Origin: Dyadobacter sp. 676
GTDB taxonomy: Bacteria > Bacteroidota > Bacteroidia > Cytophagales > Spirosomataceae
Assembly: GCF_040448675.1 (NCBI RefSeq)
Contig: NZ_CP159289.1
Location: forward strand, 744,001-808,000
Reading direction: 5' to 3'
Length of the DNA: 64,000 nt
Made by a program: the position numbers and the translations under genes. A model generated the notes under the pieces. The model was given only the letters and a program-made list of their open reading frames with translations. It searched no databases and was not told where the DNA came from. Below are positions 56,621 through 64,000 of the stretch, one piece after another (within the stretch, counting starts at the first letter, position 1; every line of letters starts with the position of its first letter).

Positions 56621-56643
56621 ACGAAATTGTCCGGTCAAATCTT

Positions 56644-58275
56644 ATGATATACTATACAAACAGCTATTTAAGGACATTTTACAGCATATTTTTGAGCGTA
56701 TGGCTATGGGCAGCCCATGCCTATGCCCAGAACTGCCAACCCGGTTATGTGCTAAACCCTGTCAAGACCAACAACAGCATCGAATGGGGCAAGTTCCCCG
56801 AATTTTCGCTTCCGTTCAAAATCGTTTACAGCGGCCCCCGCTTCGGCGACACGCAATCCCAGCCCCTTAAACACGGTTTCAGCCACATCGCGGCTTTCAG
56901 CGGCCCGGAGCCCGCCTCGTTACAGCACAGTCAGATCGCCGTGCTCTGGTACGGCGTGGCCACGTCGAGTGGTGACCAGCCGTGGGCCGATAATACTCTG
57001 CGCAGTCCATGGGGGAACGATACGGCGGCATACCGCAGCTATTGGGACAATTACGCGGGCACCGTTACCGGCGCCGACATCGTTTGCCTCGACATCGAAC
57101 GCATGCAGCGCGAAGACCGGGATATTCTGGCGCTGAAAACCAATGCACGTATCCCGCAAAGTTACCGCAACTTGCCGGACGCCGATTTTCTGGCGACTTA
57201 CAAGCGCGATATGCGCTGGTGGTATACCGAAGCGATCAACCGCCTCCGCGCGAAGGGTGTCAAAGCCACGATAACCAGTTACAGCGACGTCCCCATCCGC
57301 AATACCTGGCTCAACATTACCACAAACAGTTGGCAGGATTGGGCCACCAACCTCGCGCGTACGCATTACCTCACCCAGGACAATGCAGGCAAGATCGGCG
57401 GAAGTTTCTATCAGGCGATGGATTTCCTCTCGCCTTCTCCCTACTATTATTACGGGTATGATAATCCGTTCGGAAAAGATTACCTCTCCTATTTGCTGTT
57501 CAACATCGAAGCCAACGTCGCATGGAGCGACAAACCCGTCATTCCGTTCGTGTGGTTGCGCGTGCACGACAGTTACGATCCGAACATCCCGCTGATTACC
57601 GGGTTCATGGCCGAAGCGACGGCGATATTCCCCTTCTTTTCCGGCGCAAAAGGGCTTTGGGTTTGGGAAAATCCGTTTTTGTCCGCCGAACGGCAGGAAA
57701 ATTATGCTCCCTATGAGCATTTCATTTATGGGCTCTACCGGCTGTCGCAGTTCAGGGACATGCTCGAAGGCGACTATCAAGTCGTAATCCCCATGTCGGC
57801 GCGCGACAATATGGAACAGCAAAATCCCGTATGGCGTGGCATTGTGAAGGGAGGGAATATCCTGATCGCGGCACAAAACCCTTATGCCGCCGACGACGAA
57901 ACCACCTCGATTACGGTTTCCTACCAGAACTGGGCACGAAATATCACCATGAAAGGCAAGGAAGTTTTCCTCTGCAAATTCGACCTCAACGACACTGTGA
58001 ACGGCGTAGAACCTTCGTTGGATATGGTGAATGTATATCCCAACCCGGCGACGCGGGAACTCCGGGTTTCACTCGCCGGTGTAAATGGCGTAACGGATAT
58101 AGATTTCGCGCTGACCAATACCAAAGGCCAGATCTTCGTTCAGCAAAAACTGAAAGCATTCGCCGGCAATACCCAAACCGTCATCCCGCTTCCCAAGCTC
58201 TCCGCTGGCATATATTTTGCCCGCTTTACGACCAGCAACCGAACAGTCATTAAAAAGGTGGTGATATCGCAATAG
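56644..58275 (+). CDS. T9SS-sorted secreted protein, possibly glycosidase-like
   Basis: The product has 543 residues. The signal peptide ends near YAQNCQPG. The body contains alternating segments that look like a TIM barrel ([80 protein letters not shown]), with acidic residues at strand ends as in glycosidases. No known family was recognised, so catalysis is inferred. A T9SS type A sorting domain ends the chain ([39 protein letters not shown]). The gap to the next gene is 14 bases. Confidence 0.68.
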   Translation: MIYYTNSYLRTFYSIFLSVWLWAAHAYAQNCQPGYVLNPVKTNNSIEWGKFPEFSLPFKIVYSGPRFGDTQSQPLKHGFSHIAAFSGPEPASLQHSQIAVLWYGVATSSGDQPWADNTLRSPWGNDTAAYRSYWDNYAGTVTGADIVCLDIERMQREDRDILALKTNARIPQSYRNLPDADFLATYKRDMRWWYTEAINRLRAKGVKATITSYSDVPIRNTWLNITTNSWQDWATNLARTHYLTQDNAGKIGGSFYQAMDFLSPSPYYYYGYDNPFGKDYLSYLLFNIEANVAWSDKPVIPFVWLRVHDSYDPNIPLITGFMAEATAIFPFFSGAKGLWVWENPFLSAERQENYAPYEHFIYGLYRLSQFRDMLEGDYQVVIPMSARDNMEQQNPVWRGIVKGGNILIAAQNPYAADDETTSITVSYQNWARNITMKGKEVFLCKFDLNDTVNGVEPSLDMVNVYPNPATRELRVSLAGVNGVTDIDFALTNTKGQIFVQQKLKAFAGNTQTVIPLPKLSAGIYFARFTTSNRTVIKKVVISQ

Positions 58276-58289
58276 CCACCTGTACGAAT

Positions 58290-60305
58290 ATGAACCGACT
58301 TAGTCAAGAAACCAGCCCGTACCTGCTCCAACATGCCAACAACCCCGTTGATTGGTATCCCTGGGGAGAAGAAGCACTAGCCAGGGCCAGGAAAGAAAAC
58401 AAACCCATCCTGGTGAGTATAGGCTATTCGGCCTGCCACTGGTGCCATGTCATGGAACGGGAATGCTTCGAGAAAGAGCCTATCGCCGAGATAATGAATG
58501 CATATTTCGTATGCATTAAAGTCGACCGGGAAGAGCGGCCGGATGTGGACGCGGTGTATATGGATGCCGTGCAGGCTATGGGCGTACGCGGAGGATGGCC
58601 GTTGAATGTGTTCCTTTTGCCCGACACCAAACCTTTTTACGGTGTCACCTATCTTCCGCCGCAAAACTGGGTGCAGCTTTTGAAGAGCATTAACCAGGCT
58701 TTCCATAATCATTACGACGAGCTGGCCAGTTCCGCCGAAGGTTTTGTCCAGAACATGGTCGCCTCTGAAACCCAGAAATACGGCCTCGTAAATGCGACCG
58801 TCCAGTTCAACACCCATGACCTGGATCTGATGTTCGAGCAGATACAAAGGCATTTCGATACTAAAAAGGGAGGAATGGACCGGGCCCCCAAGTTCATGAT
58901 GCCTTCCATTTACAAGTTCCTGCTGCGTTATTTCGACATCAGCCAGAACCCGGAGGCATTGGCCCAGGCAGAACTGTCACTGGACCGCATCGCGCTCGGA
59001 GGCATTTACGACCACGTTGGCGGTGGCTGGGCGCGGTATTCGGTCGATGAAGACTGGTTTATCCCGCATTTCGAAAAGATGCTGTACGACAATGCACAGC
59101 TGCTGAGCGTGTATGCCGAAGCTTATTCGCTAACCCAAAAGCCGCTTTACGCCGACCGCATCGAGCGAACCATCCAATGGCTTTCCCGGGAAATGCGCAG
59201 CTCGGAAGGAGGTTTCTTCTCCGCCCTGGACGCGGATAGTGAAGGCATAGAAGGCAAATTTTACATCTGGACCGAACAAGAGCTCAAAGAAGCCTTGGGG
59301 GAAGATTTCGCCTGGTTCTCAAAACTTTATAATATTTCGGCGCAAGGTAATTGGGAGCACGGCTACAACCATCTGCACCTGACCGAACCGATCGAATACG
59401 CCGCCCGTACCGCCGGCATCTGGCAGGATGACTTTTTAAGTTTGTATGAAAACGCATTGGGCAAGCTGGCGGTCAAACGTCGTAACAGAATCAGACCGGG
59501 GCTGGACGATAAAATACTGGCCTCATGGAACGGACTGCTGATCAAAGGACTGACAGACTGCTACCGCGCGCTCGGTCACGAGGAAATACGCGAACTGGCC
59601 GTCGCCACCGGCGGGTTCCTTGCCGAAAAAATGACGTCGGGAAGCCGATTGAACCATAGCTTTAAAAACGGCACTGCCACAATAACCGGCTTTCTGGAAG
59701 ACTATGCGGCGGTAATCGAAGGTTACCTCGGCCTGTATCAAATCACATTCGAAGAAAACTGGTTGGAACAGGCCCGGCAACTGGCAGACTACACATTAAG
59801 CAACTTTTTCGATCAGTCGGAAGGTTTTTTCCATTTTACCGATGCCTACGGCGAGGCGCTGATTGCACGTAAGAAAGAGCTTTTCGACAATGTCATTCCA
59901 TCTTCGAACTCTATAATGGCCCACAATCTGTACACGCTGGGCAAAATGCTGGATCGCGACGATTATCTTGAGGTCGCGGACAACATGCTTTCCCGGATGA
60001 CGAAATTACTCCTGGCCGATGTGCAATGGGTTACCAACTGGGCTGCGTTATACTGCCTGCGCGCGGTGCCCACCGCGGAAATCGCGATCGTCGGCGGCGA
60101 GGCGGATGCCATGCGGAAAGACTTCGACCGCTTTTTTGTCCCGAACAAAATTGTAATGGGTACCAGCACCTCTTCTACCCTGCCGCTGTTGATGAACCGA
60201 ACGGATATCAATGCGAAAACAGCGATTTACGTTTGTTATGACAAGACCTGCCAACTGCCCGTAACCAAGGTGGAAGAGGCGCTCGATCAGCTCGCGGGCG
60301 TTTAA
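58290..60305 (+). CDS. YyaL-type thioredoxin-fold / (alpha/alpha)6 protein (DUF255)
   Basis: The product has 671 residues. The DUF255 thioredoxin-like domain opens with [22 protein letters not shown] and contains [15 protein letters not shown] (CxxC). A large (alpha/alpha)6 barrel follows ([64 protein letters not shown]), matching the SPATA20/YyaL family. The biochemical role is not settled. Its last bases overlap the end of the convergent DinB gene by four. Confidence 0.93.
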   Translation: MNRLSQETSPYLLQHANNPVDWYPWGEEALARARKENKPILVSIGYSACHWCHVMERECFEKEPIAEIMNAYFVCIKVDREERPDVDAVYMDAVQAMGVRGGWPLNVFLLPDTKPFYGVTYLPPQNWVQLLKSINQAFHNHYDELASSAEGFVQNMVASETQKYGLVNATVQFNTHDLDLMFEQIQRHFDTKKGGMDRAPKFMMPSIYKFLLRYFDISQNPEALAQAELSLDRIALGGIYDHVGGGWARYSVDEDWFIPHFEKMLYDNAQLLSVYAEAYSLTQKPLYADRIERTIQWLSREMRSSEGGFFSALDADSEGIEGKFYIWTEQELKEALGEDFAWFSKLYNISAQGNWEHGYNHLHLTEPIEYAARTAGIWQDDFLSLYENALGKLAVKRRNRIRPGLDDKILASWNGLLIKGLTDCYRALGHEEIRELAVATGGFLAEKMTSGSRLNHSFKNGTATITGFLEDYAAVIEGYLGLYQITFEENWLEQARQLADYTLSNFFDQSEGFFHFTDAYGEALIARKKELFDNVIPSSNSIMAHNLYTLGKMLDRDDYLEVADNMLSRMTKLLLADVQWVTNWAALYCLRAVPTAEIAIVGGEADAMRKDFDRFFVPNKIVMGTSTSSTLPLLMNRTDINAKTAIYVCYDKTCQLPVTKVEEALDQLAGV

Positions 60306-60820
60306 AGCAGCGGGAAATATCGTTCGCGGATGATGTTCATGTGGTGTACCGGGTGACCGAGGATCACAAAACCCAATGCCAGGGGCGATATTTCGGTATT
60401 ATTTGCGTTACCCGGCCGGGTGAGCATGATGCTGTCCATATTCCGGAACAATGTGACGGTGCTCCGGCGTAGCTCACGGAACTCTTCCATCAGATCGTCG
60501 ACAGTCCGGTGGCTGGCAGTGGTATTCGCAGCCAGCACAGCTTCGTCGTAGCCGGGCAGCGGCGTCTTGTCGTTTCTGGAAAAACGGAGCGCACGGTAAG
60601 CCATGATCCGCTCGTTGTCGATCACGTGCTGCAAAATATCCTTTACCGTCCATTTTCCCGGCTCATATACGCGGTCGCCCAGGCCCAGCAGTTTTTCAGT
60701 TTCGGCAAATATGCGTTCAGGGGCATATTTTTGGAAGCCGTCGAGGAGTTCGATGTCGTCTACGAGGTTGATATAGCGGTCAAAAAACCGGGGCATAGGT
60801 ACCACTTCCGATCTTTTCAT
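60302..60820 (-). CDS. DinB family protein
   Basis: The product has 172 residues with a four-helix-bundle look. It has [29 protein letters not shown] and the later [22 protein letters not shown], giving the three metal-binding histidine positions of the DinB_2 fold. These proteins often act as thiol transferases for bacillithiol or similar, or are of unknown function. It lies 15 bases after a DUF6265 gene, so the two form an operon. Confidence 0.85.
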   Translation of the reverse strand: MKRSEVVPMPRFFDRYINLVDDIELLDGFQKYAPERIFAETEKLLGLGDRVYEPGKWTVKDILQHVIDNERIMAYRALRFSRNDKTPLPGYDEAVLAANTTASHRTVDDLMEEFRELRRSTVTLFRNMDSIMLTRPGNANNTEISPLALGFVILGHPVHHMNIIRERYFPLL

Positions 60821-60835
60821 GGTGTTGGTGATTGA

Positions 60836-61339
60836 TTAATGTATTCTTTTGTACGGATAATTCACTCTGCGGGGCTGGCCGTTCACCTCGCCTTCGATGT
60901 AGGCCAAAAGCGAGTCGGCTGATTTGAAATCATAGACGATACGTTTCGGAAAGTCATGCCGGGCATTCTCGAACACGAAACGGTTACCCTGAATAGCTTG
61001 CAGCCTGAACAGCACTTCCTTGTCGTCGTTTTGCCCTGCTGCTACGGGTGCGTAAACAATGTCCTTTCCCTGAAAGTAAAGCCGCACCGTTTCCAGCGGG
61101 GTCGTATCCTTGCCGGCCAATGCATAACTCATACCCGTGAGCTCCTGTGCGTTTTTTCGGTTCCAGGTCTCGTAAATGTCACCACGGGTACGTTTACTAA
61201 CCCAGGTTCCGATGATCGGTTCCAGCTTTTCGAAGTCCTTTCGCGAGAAGGAGCCTTCCTGCGAGAAAGCGCAAAGAATAACAAACAAACCAACCAGAAC
61301 GCCTCTATGGCATTCATCAAGAGAAGTATAAGGTTTCAT
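60836..61339 (-). CDS. DUF6265 family protein
   Basis: The product has 167 residues; the N-terminal hydrophobic segment (RGVLVGLFVILCAFSQEGS) suggests export. The body IGTWVSKRTRGDIYETWNRKNAQELTGMSYALAGKDTTPLETVRL, then RFVFENARHDFPKRIVYDF and SLLAYIEGEVNGQPRRVNYPYKRI, matches the DUF6265 consensus closely. Its function is unknown. It is the first gene of the pair with DinB. Confidence 0.82.
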   Translation of the reverse strand: MKPYTSLDECHRGVLVGLFVILCAFSQEGSFSRKDFEKLEPIIGTWVSKRTRGDIYETWNRKNAQELTGMSYALAGKDTTPLETVRLYFQGKDIVYAPVAAGQNDDKEVLFRLQAIQGNRFVFENARHDFPKRIVYDFKSADSLLAYIEGEVNGQPRRVNYPYKRIH

Positions 61340-61543
61340 AGTGTTCCTCGATTAGCTATTCGGTTTGTCAAGATAAGCATTTCGTCGCTTACCTCGCTGT
61401 TCCAATCTGCACATATCGCTGAAATCCAAATGAATAATCGTTCGGTCCTATTATAATAAACCATCGGTTACTATGTCGCAGAAAACCAGTTAGTTAAGGA
61501 TTTATACCGAGTACTTGTTTATATGTATCTGAAATGACTACAT

Positions 61544-62128
61544 TTGATTATAAATCCTCTTTCAGAATTGAGAAAAATCGCGTCGATAGGGTTATTGGCA
61601 TTGCTGCTCTACAATATGTTCGGGCTCAGCCTTGCCGTTCTTTTTTTCGAAAAAGACTATCAGATCGCGTCTTCCGGGGACTCGTCGGAAGCGAAGGTTA
61701 TGAAAATCTACCTGCCGTCCCTCCCTTACTCGGGTAACCTCGAAATCACGGAAAATCTGGAAGGACTGGTGAAACGGGACGGGCAGTTTTATAACCCTAC
61801 CCATGTTTTGCACGAAAACGATACACTTTACGTAACGCTCCGGTCCAATGAAGCGGCCCGGGATCGTTTTTTTGAGCTCGCCAATGCAATGCAGGTGCTG
61901 AACGACCCGCATACGGACATTCCGCAAAGTCCCTACGGCAAGGCAGTCGAGCTGCTGGGCAATCTTTTGAAAATCTATATTCCGAATAATTTCAAATTCC
62001 CGGCCCGTTCCGATGATATTATCCGGGAAGGACAGCCATTCGGCAACCGTTTCGTGACAGTCCGTTACAGCTCCTTCAAAACCCCTCTGGCTTCGCCGCC
62101 GCCCGAATGCCGCCAGGCAATTATTTAG
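61544..62128 (+). CDS. Single-helix protein of unknown function
   Basis: The product has 194 residues from a TTG at 61544 (a later TTG at 61568 is possible; an upstream in-frame stop excludes an earlier one). One N-terminal helix (IASIGLLALLLYNMFGLSLAVLFF) anchors it, and the rest is soluble, mixed alpha/beta, with no recognised domain: EITENLEGLVKRDGQFYNPTHVLHENDTLYVTLRSNEAARDRFF. The C-terminus ends SPPPECRQAII. A true start with ATG was not found, which lowers confidence in the N-terminus. It precedes the barrel-PAP2 pair on the same strand. Confidence 0.6.
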   Translation: MIINPLSELRKIASIGLLALLLYNMFGLSLAVLFFEKDYQIASSGDSSEAKVMKIYLPSLPYSGNLEITENLEGLVKRDGQFYNPTHVLHENDTLYVTLRSNEAARDRFFELANAMQVLNDPHTDIPQSPYGKAVELLGNLLKIYIPNNFKFPARSDDIIREGQPFGNRFVTVRYSSFKTPLASPPPECRQAII

Positions 62129-62231
62129 GCACAAGGCAACCTGCTACCACGCCGTTGGCCGGCCTGCAATGCCTGGTCAAATCCTGCATCCGCCGGAACG
62201 GATGCAGTTATCCTACTAAATTGAAAATCCT

Positions 62232-63158
62232 ATGATGCACTCTTTACACCAAAAAGGGCTGCGAGTGCTTGGCATATTGCTTGCAATCGCCGGCTCGATC
62301 CCCTCCGCTCACGCCCAGATGCCGAACGACGCCATTTATATGGGTAAAAAAACAGCCTGTCTGGCAGTTTCTTATACTCACAGCTCGTGGGACCAGTATT
62401 GGGAGAATTCGCTGAAACGTGAAAACCTCAACATCGGTACGCATACCACGCAAAGCGTCATGCCGATGCTTGCTGTGGGTATCACCAAAAACCTGAATGC
62501 GATTGTGGCCGTCCCCTACGTGTGGACGCAGGCCAGCGCGGGTAACCTGCGCTGGCAAAAAGGCTTTCAGGATGCTTCCGGCTGGTTGAAATACCGGTTC
62601 CTGAACAAATCCGGCTTCTCGCTGCATGCGATCGCAGGCGGATCGATACCCGTTTCGGATTACATTCCCGACTTTCTTCCGATGTCGATCGGTTTACAAT
62701 GCAAAACAGCCACAGTCAGGCTCCTTGCCAACTACCGTCATAAGAGCGGCATTTACCTGACCGCTTCGGGTTCCTACATCTTCCGAAGCAAAATCACCAT
62801 CGATCGCGACTCGTACCTGGCCGATGGCAAGTTGTATAATACCAACAAAGTATCGGTCCCTAATGCCTACGACGCTTCCGCGAGACTGGGTTACCTCAAA
62901 AAAGCCATTCAGGCCGAAGGTTTCATCGAATACGGGGCCTGCGACGGTGGCGACAATATTCGCCGCAACGACATGCCGTTCCCGACAAACAACATGAAAT
63001 CGACCGTCGTGGGAGTGTATGCCAAATTCCAGCCTAAAAATATCGGTGTCAACGCGCGCGCTTCACATGTGGTCGATGGCCGGAATGTCGGCCAGAGCAC
63101 TGCCTTTTCGGTTGGCGTGCTATACCAATTCCGTTACGCCAAAGAAGCTAACAACTAA
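62232..63158 (+). CDS. Outer-membrane beta-barrel protein (meta-pathway phenol-degradation-like transporter)
   Basis: The product has 308 residues with a signal peptide (IAGSIPSAHA). The body is a series of amphipathic strands (CLAVSYTHSSWDQYWENSL, VMPMLAVGITKNLNAIVAVPYVWTQAS, WLKYRFLNKSGFSLHAIAGGSIPVSDYIPDF) ending in VGVLYQFRYA, as in small transporters of the phenol MetA-deg type. The ligand is not known. A PAP2-like lipoprotein gene follows 17 bases later; the two likely work together. Confidence 0.7.
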   Translation: MMHSLHQKGLRVLGILLAIAGSIPSAHAQMPNDAIYMGKKTACLAVSYTHSSWDQYWENSLKRENLNIGTHTTQSVMPMLAVGITKNLNAIVAVPYVWTQASAGNLRWQKGFQDASGWLKYRFLNKSGFSLHAIAGGSIPVSDYIPDFLPMSIGLQCKTATVRLLANYRHKSGIYLTASGSYIFRSKITIDRDSYLADGKLYNTNKVSVPNAYDASARLGYLKKAIQAEGFIEYGACDGGDNIRRNDMPFPTNNMKSTVVGVYAKFQPKNIGVNARASHVVDGRNVGQSTAFSVGVLYQFRYAKEANN

Positions 63159-63175
63159 TATTTGAGACAGAGACA

Positions 63176-64000
63176 ATGAAAATCAAAAATATCTCCTTCC
63201 GGCAGTCCGTCGCACGGCTGATAATGCCCGTCCTGACGGTGACAATGCTTTGGTCGTGCTCCAAAACCGTCGACGAGCCAACCGCGGGTATCAATACGCC
63301 GTCCAGCCTGGACGAAAGGGCCGGTACCTGGAAACCGTACGTCCTGGCGTCATCCGGTGAAATCGCAGTTGCCGAACCCAAAGCGGCAACGTCGGCGGAA
63401 TACAAGGCCGAACTGGAAAAGTTAAAACAAGCGACCGATGCCGTTACACCGCAGCAGCGCGATCAAATCAACTACTGGGGCGCAGGTGCTGTGTACCGGT
63501 GGAATGAAATAGCACGCGAATTGTGTGCCCGCTATAACAGCCCTCCCGCCTCCAACGCAGAAGGCAAATATCCCCTACCGGACGCTGCCAACCCATTGAA
63601 AGACCCCAAATTCCCGTTCGCCAACCCGCCCTACGCGGCCCGCGCCCTGGCGTACCTGAGCGTAGCGCAGTACGACGCGCTGATAGCCGCGTGGAACTAC
63701 AAATTTAAATACAACCGCAAAGCCCCTTCCAAAAACGACGCTTCGGTCAAAACGCTACTGCCCGTAAGCGATCTTCCGTCATATCCTTCTGAGGATGCGG
63801 TGGTAGCCGAAGTTTCAGTTGCCATTCTGAAAGCGATGTTCCCGAGCGAAGTGCCGTTCCTGGATGCTAAACTGGCCGAGCATAAACAAAGCAGGATTTC
63901 GGCAGGAATGAATGTCGAAAGCGATATTCTGGCCGGCTCGGAGCTGGGTAAGGCTGTTGGCGCAAAAATTATGGCGCGTGCCAAGACCGATAAAATGAGC
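63176..64000 (+). CDS. PAP2/vanadium-haloperoxidase-like lipoprotein with degenerate active site (runs off window)
   Basis: The ATG at 63176 opens a frame still open at the right edge (275 residues seen). A lipoprotein signal ends at LWSC (cysteine 28). NYWGAGAVYRWNEIARELC and FANPPYAARALAYLSVAQYDALIAAWNYKFKYNRKAPS recall PAP2 phosphatases (K....R.P region). The PSGH motif is replaced by YPSEDAVVAEVSVAILKAMFP and the SRx5Hx3D motif by SRISAGMNVESD, so both catalytic histidines are absent. It follows an outer-membrane barrel gene by 17 bases. It may bind rather than hydrolyse phosphate-like groups. Confidence 0.7.
   Translation, partial: MKIKNISFRQSVARLIMPVLTVTMLWSCSKTVDEPTAGINTPSSLDERAGTWKPYVLASSGEIAVAEPKAATSAEYKAELEKLKQATDAVTPQQRDQINYWGAGAVYRWNEIARELCARYNSPPASNAEGKYPLPDAANPLKDPKFPFANPPYAARALAYLSVAQYDALIAAWNYKFKYNRKAPSKNDASVKTLLPVSDLPSYPSEDAVVAEVSVAILKAMFPSEVPFLDAKLAEHKQSRISAGMNVESDILAGSELGKAVGAKIMARAKTDKMS

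Noticed and set aside
1..64000. CRISPR arrays, insertion sequences with transposase, prophage genes
   Set aside because: No regularly spaced short repeats, no transposase or integrase motif and no phage structural genes were seen on either strand.

Overview
The window reads as chromosome of a member of the Bacteroidota, most likely Cytophagales close to Dyadobacter or Spirosoma (inference from gene content, not from a search). The grounds are several secreted proteins with type IX secretion (T9SS) C-terminal sorting domains, Bacteroidota-specific families (DUF4270, DUF4907, DUF5723-like), a -33 TTTG / -7 TAnnTTTG promoter before rimP, and a very long low-complexity N-terminus on IF-2. Base composition looks moderately GC-rich by eye; one stretch near 40.1-42.1 kb is visibly AT-richer.

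Region 1 (1-1667) is the end of a secreted protein built from 102-residue repeats. Region 2 (1725-25108) is the main block: a nearly complete Wzx/Wzy-type exopolysaccharide or capsule locus. Read right to left on the minus strand it holds a PHP tyrosine phosphatase (cpsB/wzb role), wza, a tyrosine autokinase wzc, ugd, a UDP-sugar epimerase, acetyltransferases, flippase (wzx), polymerase (wzy), three GT4 glycosyltransferases, a split Alg13/Alg14-type glycosyltransferase, a membrane O-acyltransferase, a GH10 glycosidase, wzi and an outer-membrane barrel. The initiating polyprenyl-phosphate sugar transferase is divergent at 23738. Seven of these genes carry an ACTCAACGTT-like motif just before the start codon, which suggests shared control.

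Region 3 (25287-33871) has a rhamnose theme: rfbD, two GH78 alpha-rhamnosidases, and a sodium:solute symporter preceded by a small one-helix protein. Region 4 (34254-40019) is a three-gene RND efflux operon. Region 5 (about 40.1-42.1 kb) is an AT-rich accessory patch with one lipoprotein and ORF remnants. Region 6 (42094-47434) holds a bestrophin-like channel, a divergent DUF4270 / Kelch-DUF4907 cluster and a nuclease-fold protein. Region 7 (47502-52577) is the core rimP-nusA-infB operon with a promoter and an attenuator-like leader hairpin. Region 8 (52587-64000) is mixed: an HD protein, T9SS proteins, tRNA-Val, an MFS transporter, a YyaL-type protein, DinB and DUF6265 proteins, and at the right edge an outer-membrane barrel with a PAP2-like lipoprotein that lacks the usual catalytic histidines.

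Five genes (wzi, the symporter, the RND pump, the Kelch lipoprotein, the MFS transporter) are each broken by a single-base length change inside a homopolymer run. Restoring one base gives a full-length family member every time. Assembly error is the simplest explanation; phase variation is the interesting alternative.
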